Shown piece after piece: positions 42,338 to 50,587 of a stretch of 64,000 nt of DNA. Source of the DNA: Pseudomonadota bacterium. Lineage in GTDB: Bacteria; Pseudomonadota; Alphaproteobacteria; Rhizobiales; Rhizobiaceae. A program made the translations under genes and the position numbers. The DNA lies in the NCBI GenBank assembly GCA_023390055.1, contig JAEWDP010000078.1, forward strand, positions 1 through 64,000, in the 5' to 3' direction. The first letter of the stretch is position 1, and the number at the start of each line of letters is the position of its first letter. The notes beneath the pieces were generated by a model. The model was not told the DNA's origin, searched no databases, and was given only the letters and a program-made list of their open reading frames with translations.

Positions 42338-42369
42338 AAAAAAGAGCGGGTCCCGGTCAGGCCCCACTC
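42338..42369 (-). terminator. Terminator-like attenuator in the rimP leader
   Basis: On the minus strand GAGTGGGGCC and GGGACCCGCTC form an interrupted GC-rich stem (one wobble, one mismatch), followed directly by TTTTTT (plus-strand A-run 42338-42343). It lies about 22-54 bases after the predicted start site and 40 bases before the rimP ATG. No gene upstream needs termination, because the next gene is divergent. Confidence 0.75.
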
Positions 42370-42398
42370 CTCATCGAACGATCAAGAATATGACGTGC

Positions 42399-42427
42399 AT
42401 ATACGCCCTGTGATGCAATTTTGCAAG
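42399..42427 (-). promoter_or_regulatory. Sigma70-type promoter of the rimP-nusA-infB operon
   Basis: Minus-strand CTTGCA (42422-42427), exact 17-base spacer and GTATAT (42399-42404) match the rhizobial consensus. Predicted start about 42391, giving a leader of about 94 bases. Confidence 0.78.
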
Positions 42428-42479
42428 TGAGGATCTCGTTCGGGGCACTGGCATCCGTGCAAGGCTGCACTATACTTGG

Positions 42480-44138
42480 GTGCAACTTGTGTCTGGATCT
42501 GGAAATTGCGTGCCTAATCGACAATCGACGTTTGCGCCTTTGCGGCATGAGACTTACCGCAGTATTTGGATCGCGAGCCTTGCATCCAACCTTGGCGGTC
42601 TGATTCAGGCGGTGGGTGCCGCATGGATGATGACGGCCTTGACCACGTCCGAGAACCTGGTGGCTCTGGTGCAGGCGTCGACCGCTTTGCCGATCATGCT
42701 GTTTTCCGTGATTTCCGGGGCGCTGGCTGACAGCTTCGATCGACGCAAGGTGATGTTGACGGCGCAATTCCTGATGTTGACGGCTTCCATCCTGCTTGCC
42801 GTTTTCGCTCATTGGGAATGGCTGACCCCATGGGTACTTCTTGCGTTCACATTTGTGATTGGCTGCGGGACCGCACTTCATAACCCGTCCTGGCAGGCTT
42901 CCGTAGGTGATATCGTTCCACGCGCCGACCTGCCCGAGGCCGTTTCGCTCAACAGTGCCGGCTTTAACATTATGCGCAGCGTCGGACCGGCGCTCGGCGG
43001 GGTCATTGTCGCGGCCGCTGGTGCGGCCGCTGCTTTTGCAGTCAATGCTGTCAGTTACTTCGCATTGATTTATGCACTCCTTCGTTGGAAGCCGAACTAT
43101 CCGAGAAATCCGTTACCGCGGGAAACGCTGGGAAATGCCATATCCGCTGGCATGCGTTACGTCGCAATGTCGCCAAACCTTGGAAAGGTGATGCTTCGCG
43201 GTTTCCTGTTCGGTCTCTCGGCCGGCGCAATCCTCGCACTCTTGCCGGTTGTCACACGTGATATCCTCCAAGGCGGGCCACTTGTCTTCGGCATCATGTT
43301 CGGTGCCTTCGGCGTTGGCGGCATTACCGGCGCCTTTCTCAATGCGCCCATCCGCGAGTGGCTCAAAAGCGAGCAGATCGTTCGCGTGGGCTTCGGTGGC
43401 TTCGCCTTAAGCGCAACGATCATCGGTCTCAGCACGAGCAGTGTCATTACGTTCATCGGGCTGGTCCTGGCTGGAACCTGCTGGGTGGTCACTTTGTCAT
43501 TGCTGAACACGGTCGTGCAGCTTTCAACGCCTCGGTGGGTGGTGGGGCGTGCGCTTTCGCTTTATCAGACCATGACATTCGGCGGCATTGCCGGCGGCAG
43601 CTGGCTTTGGGGGGCCTGGGCCGAAGCATTCAGCCTGTCAAGTGCGCTGATTGCGTCCAGCATATTGCTGTTGATCGGTGTGGTCATCGGATTTCGTTTG
43701 CCGATGCCGGATTTCCAGTCACTGAACCTCGATCCCCTCAATCGTTTCGTGGAGCCGTCGCTCAATCTTGAGATCCAACCGCGAAGCGGCCCTGTGGTAA
43801 TCCAGGTCGACTACGAAATCCACGACGATGATCTGTCGGAATTTCTTACCCTCATGGCGGAACGACGACGTATCCGTATCCGTGACGGAGCACGCAACTG
43901 GGCGCTAATGCGAGATCTCCAGTACCCCGACATATGGACCGAGACATATCATGTACCAACCTGGGTTGAGTATGTTCGCCACAACCAGCGTCGTACACAT
44001 GCAGATGCCGAGACAACGGATCGGATACTGGCACTACATCGCGGTGACACACTTCGCGTTCACCGGATGATTGAACGGCAGGCCATTCCGGTAACGCGCG
44101 ACGATGTCTTTCATCAGTTGCATATCGACACGCATTAG
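42480..44138 (+). CDS. MFS exporter (enterobactin-exporter-like MFS_3 family) with C-terminal domain
   Basis: The 552-residue protein has an MFS domain of about 11-12 helices (residues 20-420), with the cytoplasmic motif GALADSFDRRKVML near 80. A soluble C-terminal region of about 120 residues follows (VIQVDYEIHDDDLSEFLTLMAERRRIRIRDGARNWAL... ending in HRMIERQAIPV...). This length and tail are typical of the MFS_3 group related to EntS. The substrate is unknown. A GTG at 42510 (VPNRQSTFAPLR) is an alternative, perhaps better, start. Divergent from rimP. Confidence 0.88.
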   Translation: MQLVSGSGNCVPNRQSTFAPLRHETYRSIWIASLASNLGGLIQAVGAAWMMTALTTSENLVALVQASTALPIMLFSVISGALADSFDRRKVMLTAQFLMLTASILLAVFAHWEWLTPWVLLAFTFVIGCGTALHNPSWQASVGDIVPRADLPEAVSLNSAGFNIMRSVGPALGGVIVAAAGAAAAFAVNAVSYFALIYALLRWKPNYPRNPLPRETLGNAISAGMRYVAMSPNLGKVMLRGFLFGLSAGAILALLPVVTRDILQGGPLVFGIMFGAFGVGGITGAFLNAPIREWLKSEQIVRVGFGGFALSATIIGLSTSSVITFIGLVLAGTCWVVTLSLLNTVVQLSTPRWVVGRALSLYQTMTFGGIAGGSWLWGAWAEAFSLSSALIASSILLLIGVVIGFRLPMPDFQSLNLDPLNRFVEPSLNLEIQPRSGPVVIQVDYEIHDDDLSEFLTLMAERRRIRIRDGARNWALMRDLQYPDIWTETYHVPTWVEYVRHNQRRTHADAETTDRILALHRGDTLRVHRMIERQAIPVTRDDVFHQLHIDTH

Positions 44139-44145
44139 CGGTTGC

Positions 44146-45387
44146 CTACTTTAGTCGCGTCTTGAGCGAAGCGTCTGGGAAACATGTGGGGTCAAGACCG
44201 TTCCTGGCCTGCCACTCACCGAGGGATCGCCGGGTTTTATAGCCGACGAGCCCGTCAACCTTGCCGACGTCATAACCTTTGGCAACAAGCGTCTTCTGCA
44301 TGGCAAGTACATCTGATCGCAACATTTTGCCGACATTATCCCATGCGGTCGTGAATGCACCGCTTCCGTAGGCGATCCGATCGCCGAGGTTTCCGATGAA
44401 AAGCGCGTAGAGATCGGAATTGTTGTATTGCTTGATGACGTAAAAGTTGGGCGTCACGATGAATTCCGGACCGTGCCGGCCAGCTGGAACGAGCATCATG
44501 CCCTGACCGCGCAATTCGGGAGCAGGAAAGGGCCTTCCCGATACGCGCTCGATTCCCGAATGGGCCCATGCGGAGATGGGTTTTGCGAGATCGGGACCTT
44601 CCTGAGCGCATGTCAGGTTATTGGGAATATTGACCTCGAAGCCCCAGTCACGACCCTTCTGCCAGCCTTCCTTTGAAAGGTAGTTGGCGATGGATGCCAG
44701 GCTGTCAGGCACGGAGTTCCAGATATCGCGATGCCCGTCACCGTCGAAGTCGACGGCGTATTTCAGATAACTGGTGGGTAGAAACTGTGGCTGCCCAAGT
44801 GCACCCGCCCACGAGCCCATCATTTCGGGCGCGGAGATGTCCCCACCCTCGATTATGTGCAGTGCTGCGATCAATTCGGAGCGAAACATTTCCTTGCGAG
44901 TGGACATAAACGCTTTCGTTGCCAGTACCTCGATTGCGGGATAGGGCAGCTTTGCGCGCCCGAAGCCTGATTCCCGCCCCCAGATGGCGACGATGATCCC
45001 TGCGGGTACTCCGTAGGTTGCTTCGATCTTCTTCAGGGTAGAAGAATGGTTCGCAGTCAGACGCCGGCCGGTTGCGGCAAGTCCCTGGAGGCGCTTTTCG
45101 GAAAAATAGGCACCAGGCGAGGAGAACTCGGCCTGGCTCTGGTCTCGTTTCTTGGGAGGTGCGCGGCCAGGTGGCACAAGATCAGGCAAATCCCAGTTGA
45201 GCGTGACGCCCTTGAATGCGGACGTTAGGGTTTTTTCGGAAATCCCATTGCGCACGGCCTCCGGTGCGAGATCGCGCGTGACCCATTGCCTGAACTGGGC
45301 CTCGACCTCCGATTGGCTCTGTGCGCCGACGAAAGCAGGAAAAAGGGTGAATGCGGCAGCAATTGCCCATGCGAACCGGGTCATCAA
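44146..45387 (-). CDS. Lytic murein transglycosylase (MltB/SLT_2 family)
   Basis: This enzyme cleaves peptidoglycan strands, forming 1,6-anhydroMurNAc ends. The 413-residue protein has a signal peptide (residues 1-22, ending FPAFVGAQ). The SLT_2 catalytic domain (about 25-320) holds the catalytic glutamate in WGRESGFG near 145, MGSWAGALGQPQFLP and a DFDGDGHRDIW stretch. A C-terminal peptidoglycan-binding domain (about 345-405, KGYDVGKVDGLVGYKTRRSL) follows. It lies six bases before recR in the same direction. Its products could feed the MurQ/NagA pathway at the other end of the window. Confidence 0.94.
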   Translation of the reverse strand: MMTRFAWAIAAAFTLFPAFVGAQSQSEVEAQFRQWVTRDLAPEAVRNGISEKTLTSAFKGVTLNWDLPDLVPPGRAPPKKRDQSQAEFSSPGAYFSEKRLQGLAATGRRLTANHSSTLKKIEATYGVPAGIIVAIWGRESGFGRAKLPYPAIEVLATKAFMSTRKEMFRSELIAALHIIEGGDISAPEMMGSWAGALGQPQFLPTSYLKYAVDFDGDGHRDIWNSVPDSLASIANYLSKEGWQKGRDWGFEVNIPNNLTCAQEGPDLAKPISAWAHSGIERVSGRPFPAPELRGQGMMLVPAGRHGPEFIVTPNFYVIKQYNNSDLYALFIGNLGDRIAYGSGAFTTAWDNVGKMLRSDVLAMQKTLVAKGYDVGKVDGLVGYKTRRSLGEWQARNGLDPTCFPDASLKTRLK

Positions 45388-45393
45388 TCCTCC

Positions 45394-46002
45394 TTATATC
45401 GTGGTGCGTGCCCGCAGTGCAGCCGTCAGCGTGCCCTCGTCGAGATAATCCAGTTCGCCTCCAACAGGGACACCGTGTGCCAGCCGTGTAATTTTGACCT
45501 CAAGGCCTGACAACTGGTCTGTTATATAGTGGGCGGTGGTTTGACCCTCCACCGTCGCATTGACTGCCAGGATGATCTCGCGGACCGAACCACCGTCATT
45601 CACGCGATCGACGAGGCCGCGAATATTGAGATCATCCGGACCGATACCGTCGAGCGGCGACAGGGTGCCGCCGAGCACATGATAGGCTGCATTCATGGCA
45701 CCGGCCCGTTCCAGAGCCCACAGATCGGACACGTCTTCAACGACAATGATGACGGACTGGTCACGTCTGCTATCGGTGCAGACCGTGCATGGATCAATAG
45801 TATCCACATTGCCGCAACGTGAGCAGATCTTGACGGTATTGTACGCCTCGCCCATGGATTGAGCCAACGGGCCCAGCAAATGTTCCTTCTTCTTTATAAG
45901 GTGCAGCGCCGCCCGACGTGCCGAACGTGGGCCAAGCCCCGGCACTTTTGCAAGCAGCTGGATGAGTTTTTCAATTTCGGGGCCGGTTACGCGTTTTGCC
46001 AT
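45394..46002 (-). CDS. recR: Recombination protein RecR
   Basis: RecR forms a clamp with RecO to load RecA at gaps in the RecFOR pathway. The 202-residue protein has the N-terminal helix-hairpin-helix ([22 protein letters not shown]), the four-cysteine zinc finger [16 protein letters not shown] (about 58-73), a Toprim domain ([18 protein letters not shown] and [19 protein letters not shown]), and the C-terminal Walker B-like [22 protein letters not shown]-type block. It follows ybaB and dnaX, with a LysE gene between. Confidence 0.97.
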   Translation of the reverse strand: [202 protein letters not shown]

Positions 46003-46105
46003 GTGGTATGTCTAGCCCATCAATTCCTGGAACGGAATCGCTCACGATCAGGATCATAGTGATTTATGCTGCCAAGGTGAAATGTTGACGGGTCGTGCCG
46101 TGACC

Positions 46106-46717
46106 TCAACGTGTCGCTATGACTGCTGCGGCGCCTGCAATCGTCCCTGCTGCAACGCGGTTGGAGATCTGGACTGCGCGCGAACTTGTCAAAAACGTGC
46201 GAGCCTTAGAGGCGAGCAGGATCCAGAAAAGATCGACCACAGTCAGGACGAGCAGCATTGTGACAGCGAGCTCCAGCCAACCAATCAATGTAATTCCATG
46301 AAGGTTTATAATCGAAGGAAGGAGCGCCACGTAAAACATCATGATCTTGGGATTACCGAGGGTCACGGTCATTCCGGCGAAAAACATCCTCAATCGTGAA
46401 CGTGCCTGCGGCAAGTCCTCATACTCTCCGTCGCCGCTCGAGATCCACATCTTCCAGGCAAGAAACAGCAGATAGAGGACGCCTGCCCATTTGATTACAA
46501 AGAAGACGGGTTGAAAACTCTCGGCAATTGCAGACAGACCTGCGACGGCGAAGGACAACCAGATCATTTCACCAAGCCACATCGCTGCGAGAAAGGGCAG
46601 GACGTCGCTAAACCCCTTCGACAGGACACGCGCAACAAGTGCGGCAATGCTTGGACCGGGAGAACCGGCCGCGACGAACAGCGCGGCGGCAAAAACCAGC
46701 AAAGATGCGAATGTCAT
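46106..46717 (-). CDS. LysE/RhtB family amino acid exporter
   Basis: The 203-residue protein has five to six transmembrane helices and the family start SPGPSIAALVARVLSKGF (residues 19-36) with the conserved SPGP. The GVLYLLFLAWKMW helix is near residue 75 and the FFAGMTVTLGNPKIMMFYVALLP block near 112. It exports an amino acid or related small metabolite. It sits between ybaB and recR, 43 bases after ybaB. Confidence 0.92.
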   Translation of the reverse strand: MTFASLLVFAAALFVAAGSPGPSIAALVARVLSKGFSDVLPFLAAMWLGEMIWLSFAVAGLSAIAESFQPVFFVIKWAGVLYLLFLAWKMWISSGDGEYEDLPQARSRLRMFFAGMTVTLGNPKIMMFYVALLPSIINLHGITLIGWLELAVTMLLVLTVVDLFWILLASKARTFLTSSRAVQISNRVAAGTIAGAAAVIATR

Positions 46718-46760
46718 TGCGCCACCCCTCGTGACTTGCCTGTCGTCCCGGATTGGCGGA

Positions 46761-47084
46761 TCAAAACGGCAGCTTCATTCCTGGCGGGATCGGCAGGCCG
46801 GCTGTGAGGTCCTTTGTCATCTCGGCGGCCTGGGTCTCTGCCTTGCCTTTGGCATCCTGATGTGCCGCAATGATCAGATCCTCCAGGATTTCGACATCGT
46901 CCTCCTTGAAGAGTGATGGGTCTATCTTGAGGCCGAGCATCTCACCCTTGCCGTTCAGCCGGACGCTGACTAGCCCGCCGCCTGATTTGCCTTCGACATC
47001 GAGCGCGGCGATATCGGCCTGCATCTTCTCCATCTTGGCTTGCATTTCCTTGACTTTGCCCATCATTCCCATGATGTCGCGCAT
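46761..47084 (-). CDS. YbaB/EbfC family nucleoid-associated protein
   Basis: The 107-residue protein has the family pattern: an N-terminal helix rich in Met/Lys (MGKVKEMQAKMEKMQADIAAL), the G-G-VSVRLNGKGEMLGLKIDPSLF beta block and the C-terminal GLPIPPGMKLPF motif. It binds DNA as a homodimer. It lies 15 bases downstream of dnaX, the usual dnaX-ybaB-recR neighbourhood. Confidence 0.95.
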   Translation of the reverse strand: MRDIMGMMGKVKEMQAKMEKMQADIAALDVEGKSGGGLVSVRLNGKGEMLGLKIDPSLFKEDDVEILEDLIIAAHQDAKGKAETQAAEMTKDLTAGLPIPPGMKLPF

Positions 47085-47099
47085 TGTCTTGTCCTTCTC

Positions 47100-48968
47100 T
47101 TATGGTTCGATGTCATCGCCAGGCAGAATGTCGCCTTCTTCGGATTCGGCTATAGCCGGTGTCACCGCGTCGTCTTGATCCGCATTCTCCTCCTCGATCC
47201 GCACACGGACATCGGTGATGCGGGCGCCGGGGAATTGGGCAAGAATTGCGGCGACATCCGGATCGGCCCGTGCATCAGTCAGGCGCGCCTCACGCGCTGC
47301 ATTTTCCGCTTCAACAAGGGTGAGGTCGCCCTTTTCCTTGCTTAGACTGACGACCCAGTGGATTCCCGTCCATTCCTTGAGCTTGACGCCCAACTCCCCG
47401 GGCAATGTCGCAGGAGCATGGTCGGTCATCCTCATATCGATCCGGCCAGGTTCCAATTTCACAAGGTGGACAAAGTTGCGCACCAGTGCCTTGAGCTTAG
47501 GATCGCGGTTTTTCGAGCAGAGATCCGTGACGTCGGAAAGCGAATTAATAGCCACTTTCGGTGCGGGGCGCTCAACAATCTGTTCTTCGATCTTGCCTAC
47601 AGGCGGCTGGAGGGTCTCGAGAGACGGTACAGCCTTCAGCATTGCTGTGGCACCGCCACCGGTGGGCCCGCGCGCAATGTTGCGATCGGATCGAGGCTCA
47701 TCAGTCTGATGGGAGGATTGACCGCTATGGATAGCAGTCATTGCGCTCGAGGGTACCACGTGTCCATCGCCAGTTGAGAGTTCCGTCAGCCGGCGCGCGG
47801 CGTCTTCTGGTGCCGGCAAATGGGCGGCATGGGCTAGACGGATCAAGACCATTTCCGTCGCACCGGCCGGGCGTGAGGAGTTTTCAGCTTCTGGAATTCC
47901 TTTCAGCAGCATCTGCCAGATGCGTGAAAGCGTGCTGACAGACACTTGGTTGGAAAACGCCTCTCCACGAACGCGTTCTACTTCGCTGAGCGAGGGATCC
48001 TGTGCCGCTTCTGGAATATATCGGATGCGGGTGACCAGATGCGTGAAATCGGCAAGGTCGGTCAACACCACCACGGGGTTGGCGCCAGCTTCATACTGGG
48101 CTGCAAAATCTGAGAGGGCTGCAGCCACATCACCACGCACGACGTGCTCGAACAGATCAACGATACGGGCACGGTCTGCCAGGCCAAGCATGCTACGAAC
48201 AGTTTCCGCCTCGACCTGTCCATTGCCGTGGGCGATTGCCTGATCCAGCAGGGAGAGCCCGTCTCGAGCCGATCCTTCCGCCGCGCGGGCAATCATTGAA
48301 AGAGCCTCCGGCTCAGCCGAAATCCCTTCCTTTTCTGCAATCGTTGAAAAGAGACGGACAAGATCGGCAGCACTGATCCGGCGTAGATCGAAGCGCTGGC
48401 AACGGGACAAGACAGTGATCGGAACCTTGCGAATTTCTGTCGTCGCAAAAATGAACTTTACATGTTCAGGAGGTTCTTCGAGCGTTTTCAGCAGGCCATT
48501 GAAAGCCTGTGTTGAAAGCATGTGCACTTCATCGATGATGTAGACCTTGTAGCGCGCCGACACAGGACGATAGCGGACCTGCTCAATGATCTCACGAATA
48601 TCGTCGATGCCAGTATGGGATGCCGCATCCATCTCGATCACGTCGACATGCCGGCCCTCCATTATCGCCTGGCAGTGCTCGCCGGGCACCTGCAGGTCGA
48701 TCGTTGGCAGGTCAACAGTATCGGTCTTGTAGTTCAATGCACGGGCAAGGATACGAGCAGTGGTGGTCTTGCCAACTCCACGAACTCCCGTAAGCATATA
48801 GGCTTGGGCGATACGGCCAGTCTCGAACGCATTGGTCAGCGTCCGGACCATCGGTTCCTGTCCGACCATCAGATCTGAGAAATCGCGCGGTCGATACTTG
48901 CGCGCAAGCACGCGATATCCACTGCCTGGTGAGGAAGAATTCGTAGCGGTAGACCCGGTATCGTTCAT
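47100..48968 (-). CDS. dnaX: DNA polymerase III subunits tau/gamma
   Basis: DnaX is the clamp-loader ATPase and replisome organiser. The 622-residue protein has Walker A GVRGVGKTT near residues 60-68, IDEVHMLS (Walker B) and the sensor region ATTEIRKVPITVLSRCQRFDLRR. Clamp-loader domain III follows (to about 375), then a tau-like C-terminal region with an alpha-binding segment (about 500-585). Of the four zinc cysteines in the E. coli protein only one (EHCQAIMEG) is visible, a normal alphaproteobacterial difference. The SRP RNA gene precedes it by about 65 bases on the same strand. Confidence 0.97.
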   Translation of the reverse strand: MNDTGSTATNSSSPGSGYRVLARKYRPRDFSDLMVGQEPMVRTLTNAFETGRIAQAYMLTGVRGVGKTTTARILARALNYKTDTVDLPTIDLQVPGEHCQAIMEGRHVDVIEMDAASHTGIDDIREIIEQVRYRPVSARYKVYIIDEVHMLSTQAFNGLLKTLEEPPEHVKFIFATTEIRKVPITVLSRCQRFDLRRISAADLVRLFSTIAEKEGISAEPEALSMIARAAEGSARDGLSLLDQAIAHGNGQVEAETVRSMLGLADRARIVDLFEHVVRGDVAAALSDFAAQYEAGANPVVVLTDLADFTHLVTRIRYIPEAAQDPSLSEVERVRGEAFSNQVSVSTLSRIWQMLLKGIPEAENSSRPAGATEMVLIRLAHAAHLPAPEDAARRLTELSTGDGHVVPSSAMTAIHSGQSSHQTDEPRSDRNIARGPTGGGATAMLKAVPSLETLQPPVGKIEEQIVERPAPKVAINSLSDVTDLCSKNRDPKLKALVRNFVHLVKLEPGRIDMRMTDHAPATLPGELGVKLKEWTGIHWVVSLSKEKGDLTLVEAENAAREARLTDARADPDVAAILAQFPGARITDVRVRIEEENADQDDAVTPAIAESEEGDILPGDDIEP

Positions 48969-49035
48969 TCAGTCCAGCCTGCTCGGGCCGTTCCAGCCTC
49001 TTGACCGGACCGGAAGCTGACCAAGATGGTAGAAA

Positions 49036-49134
49036 GTGGGAGGCTGGCACGGTGACCCGTGCCCGGCTCGTTAGGGCTGCTTCCTTCCGGACCTGACCCG
49101 GTTGGCGAGTGGCTCGTCCACCACCAACCTCCCG
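49036..49134 (-). ncRNA. ffs: Signal recognition particle 4.5S RNA
   Basis: The minus strand shows the SRP domain IV hairpin with the GGTCAGGTCCGGAAGGAAGC core, the Ffh-binding asymmetric and symmetric loops and the GGAA tetraloop. Ends GGGAGG and CCTCCC pair to close an about 98-nt rod. A promoter lies at 49141-49169. It is located just before dnaX, as in many alphaproteobacteria. Confidence 0.96.
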
Positions 49135-49140
49135 CCGCAC

Positions 49141-49169
49141 ATATCGGCAATAACGATCGCAAATGCAAG
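49141..49169 (-). promoter_or_regulatory. Promoter of the SRP RNA gene
   Basis: Minus-strand CTTGCA (49164-49169), 17-base spacer, CGATAT (49141-49146). The predicted start falls at about 49134, exactly at the 5' end of the RNA. Confidence 0.8.
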
Positions 49170-49217
49170 CCAAGCCTGTAAAAAACTGTTAGGCTTGCAG
49201 CAACAGGAGGAACGCCA

Positions 49218-49622
49218 TTGAGCGAATTTAAGTTGGATGCAAGGCTGGAGCGGGATTCCGAACTTATTACGATTTTGGGTCTTTGCCAGCTACGATTGTT
49301 GAAGGATTGCCGTTGGCCCTGGCTGGTATTGGTCCCGCAGCGTCATGGGATAACCGAGATTTTCGATCTGACGCCACTCGATCAGGCGCTCCTTACCTTC
49401 GAGACCAATACTGTTGCGGCCGCTTTGAAAAAGGTTTCAAGCGCTAGAAAGATCAATATCGGTGCACTTGGCAATATTGTCAGCCAGTTGCACATCCATA
49501 TTATAGCCAGGTCCGAGGGGGACCCAAACTGGCCGGGACCTGTATGGGGATATGGCTCTGCAGAGCCATATGAGGACGACAACCGAGAGAAATTTCTCAA
49601 GATGCTGAGTGAAGCTTTGTAA
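49218..49622 (+). CDS. HIT family hydrolase
   Basis: The 134-residue protein has the histidine triad LHIHIIAR near residue 95 (H-x-H-x-x, third position Ala-Arg instead of a final His, a common degenerate form of this short clade). WLVLVPQRHGITEIFDL forms the strand before it. HIT proteins hydrolyse nucleotide phosphoramidates or phosphates. The start is TTG at 49218, supported by a perfect AGGAGG seven bases upstream. It is followed after one base by nudC, so the two are co-transcribed. Confidence 0.88.
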   Translation: MSEFKLDARLERDSELITILGLCQLRLLKDCRWPWLVLVPQRHGITEIFDLTPLDQALLTFETNTVAAALKKVSSARKINIGALGNIVSQLHIHIIARSEGDPNWPGPVWGYGSAEPYEDDNREKFLKMLSEAL

Positions 49623-49623
49623 T

Positions 49624-50586
49624 ATGATTGAATCACTTTTCGATTCCGATATCCCCCATCCTGATCCAAGTGGCCTTACAGCCTTTTCCCAGAATACACT
49701 CGAGCGTCTATCGGAGTATCGTGACGAGGACTGCCTTGAAAAGGCGCTCGCCGTTGAAGGAACCCACATCTACGCGTTTACGGGCGATCGGCTGATTCTG
49801 AAGCACGATGGCAATGTCCTCGATCCTCTCTTTGCAGCGTACGAACTTCCCGAGTTACAGCCGGATTTCGGGAACGCGGTGCTCCTTGGTTATGGTGAGA
49901 GCGGCGATCCTCGAATTGCGGTCCCCGTCGGTATCCCTGCTGACGAACTTGCCGGTCACTTCAAGCCAACGGACGCCAGAGCACTTTATCGGGATGATCT
50001 CCTGAATGCAGAGCTCCTGGGTGAGGCAGCTCAAGCTGTGGCGCTCATCAATTGGAACGCGACTAATCGCTTCTGTGGCAAATGCGGTGGGCGGATGGAG
50101 AACAGGATCGGTGGCTTTCGTCGTGCTTGTATTCAATGTTCCCACGTGACGTTTCCGCGTACAGATCCTGTTGCCATCATGCTGGCGATTGACGTCGAGC
50201 GCGAGCGATGCCTGCTTGGGCGCAGCCATCATTTCCAGGAAGGGATGTACTCCTGCCTTGCCGGCTTCGTGGAACCCGGCGAGACGATCGAACACGCGGT
50301 TCGCCGGGAGACAATGGAAGAATCGGGCATAGTGATCGATCGTGTCAGGTACCATGCCTCTCAACCGTGGCCCATGCCGCACTCATTAATGATAGGGTGT
50401 TTTGCGGAAGCCAAATCCACTGAAATAAGGATCGATGAGCAGGAAATCGCTGATTGCCGCTGGTTTTCTCGAAATGAGGTCGAGGTAATGCTCGAGGCTC
50501 TCCCGGGCGACGGATACTTTACGCCACCACCAGGTGCCATCGCTCACAGATTGATTCGCGATTGGATCGACTGGCCAAGGAAGTGA
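49624..50586 (+). CDS. nudC: NAD+/NADH pyrophosphatase NudC (Nudix)
   Basis: NudC hydrolyses NADH and removes NAD caps from RNA. The 320-residue protein (start ATG 49624) has an N-terminal alpha/beta domain, a zinc ribbon (CGKCGGRME and CIQCSHVTFPR, about residues 150-180) and the Nudix box GFVEPGETIEHAVRRETMEE (about 215-235). The NADH-specific motif SQPWPMPHS near 255 is the usual SQPWPFPxS with Met for Phe. It forms an operon with the HIT gene and converges with the prephenate dehydratase gene. Confidence 0.95.
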   Translation: MIESLFDSDIPHPDPSGLTAFSQNTLERLSEYRDEDCLEKALAVEGTHIYAFTGDRLILKHDGNVLDPLFAAYELPELQPDFGNAVLLGYGESGDPRIAVPVGIPADELAGHFKPTDARALYRDDLLNAELLGEAAQAVALINWNATNRFCGKCGGRMENRIGGFRRACIQCSHVTFPRTDPVAIMLAIDVERERCLLGRSHHFQEGMYSCLAGFVEPGETIEHAVRRETMEESGIVIDRVRYHASQPWPMPHSLMIGCFAEAKSTEIRIDEQEIADCRWFSRNEVEVMLEALPGDGYFTPPPGAIAHRLIRDWIDWPRK

Positions 50587-50587
50587 T

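Noticed and set aside
47100..48968. Programmed frameshift in dnaX giving a short gamma form
   Set aside because: I saw no A-rich slippery heptamer with a following hairpin at the expected place, so no claim is made.
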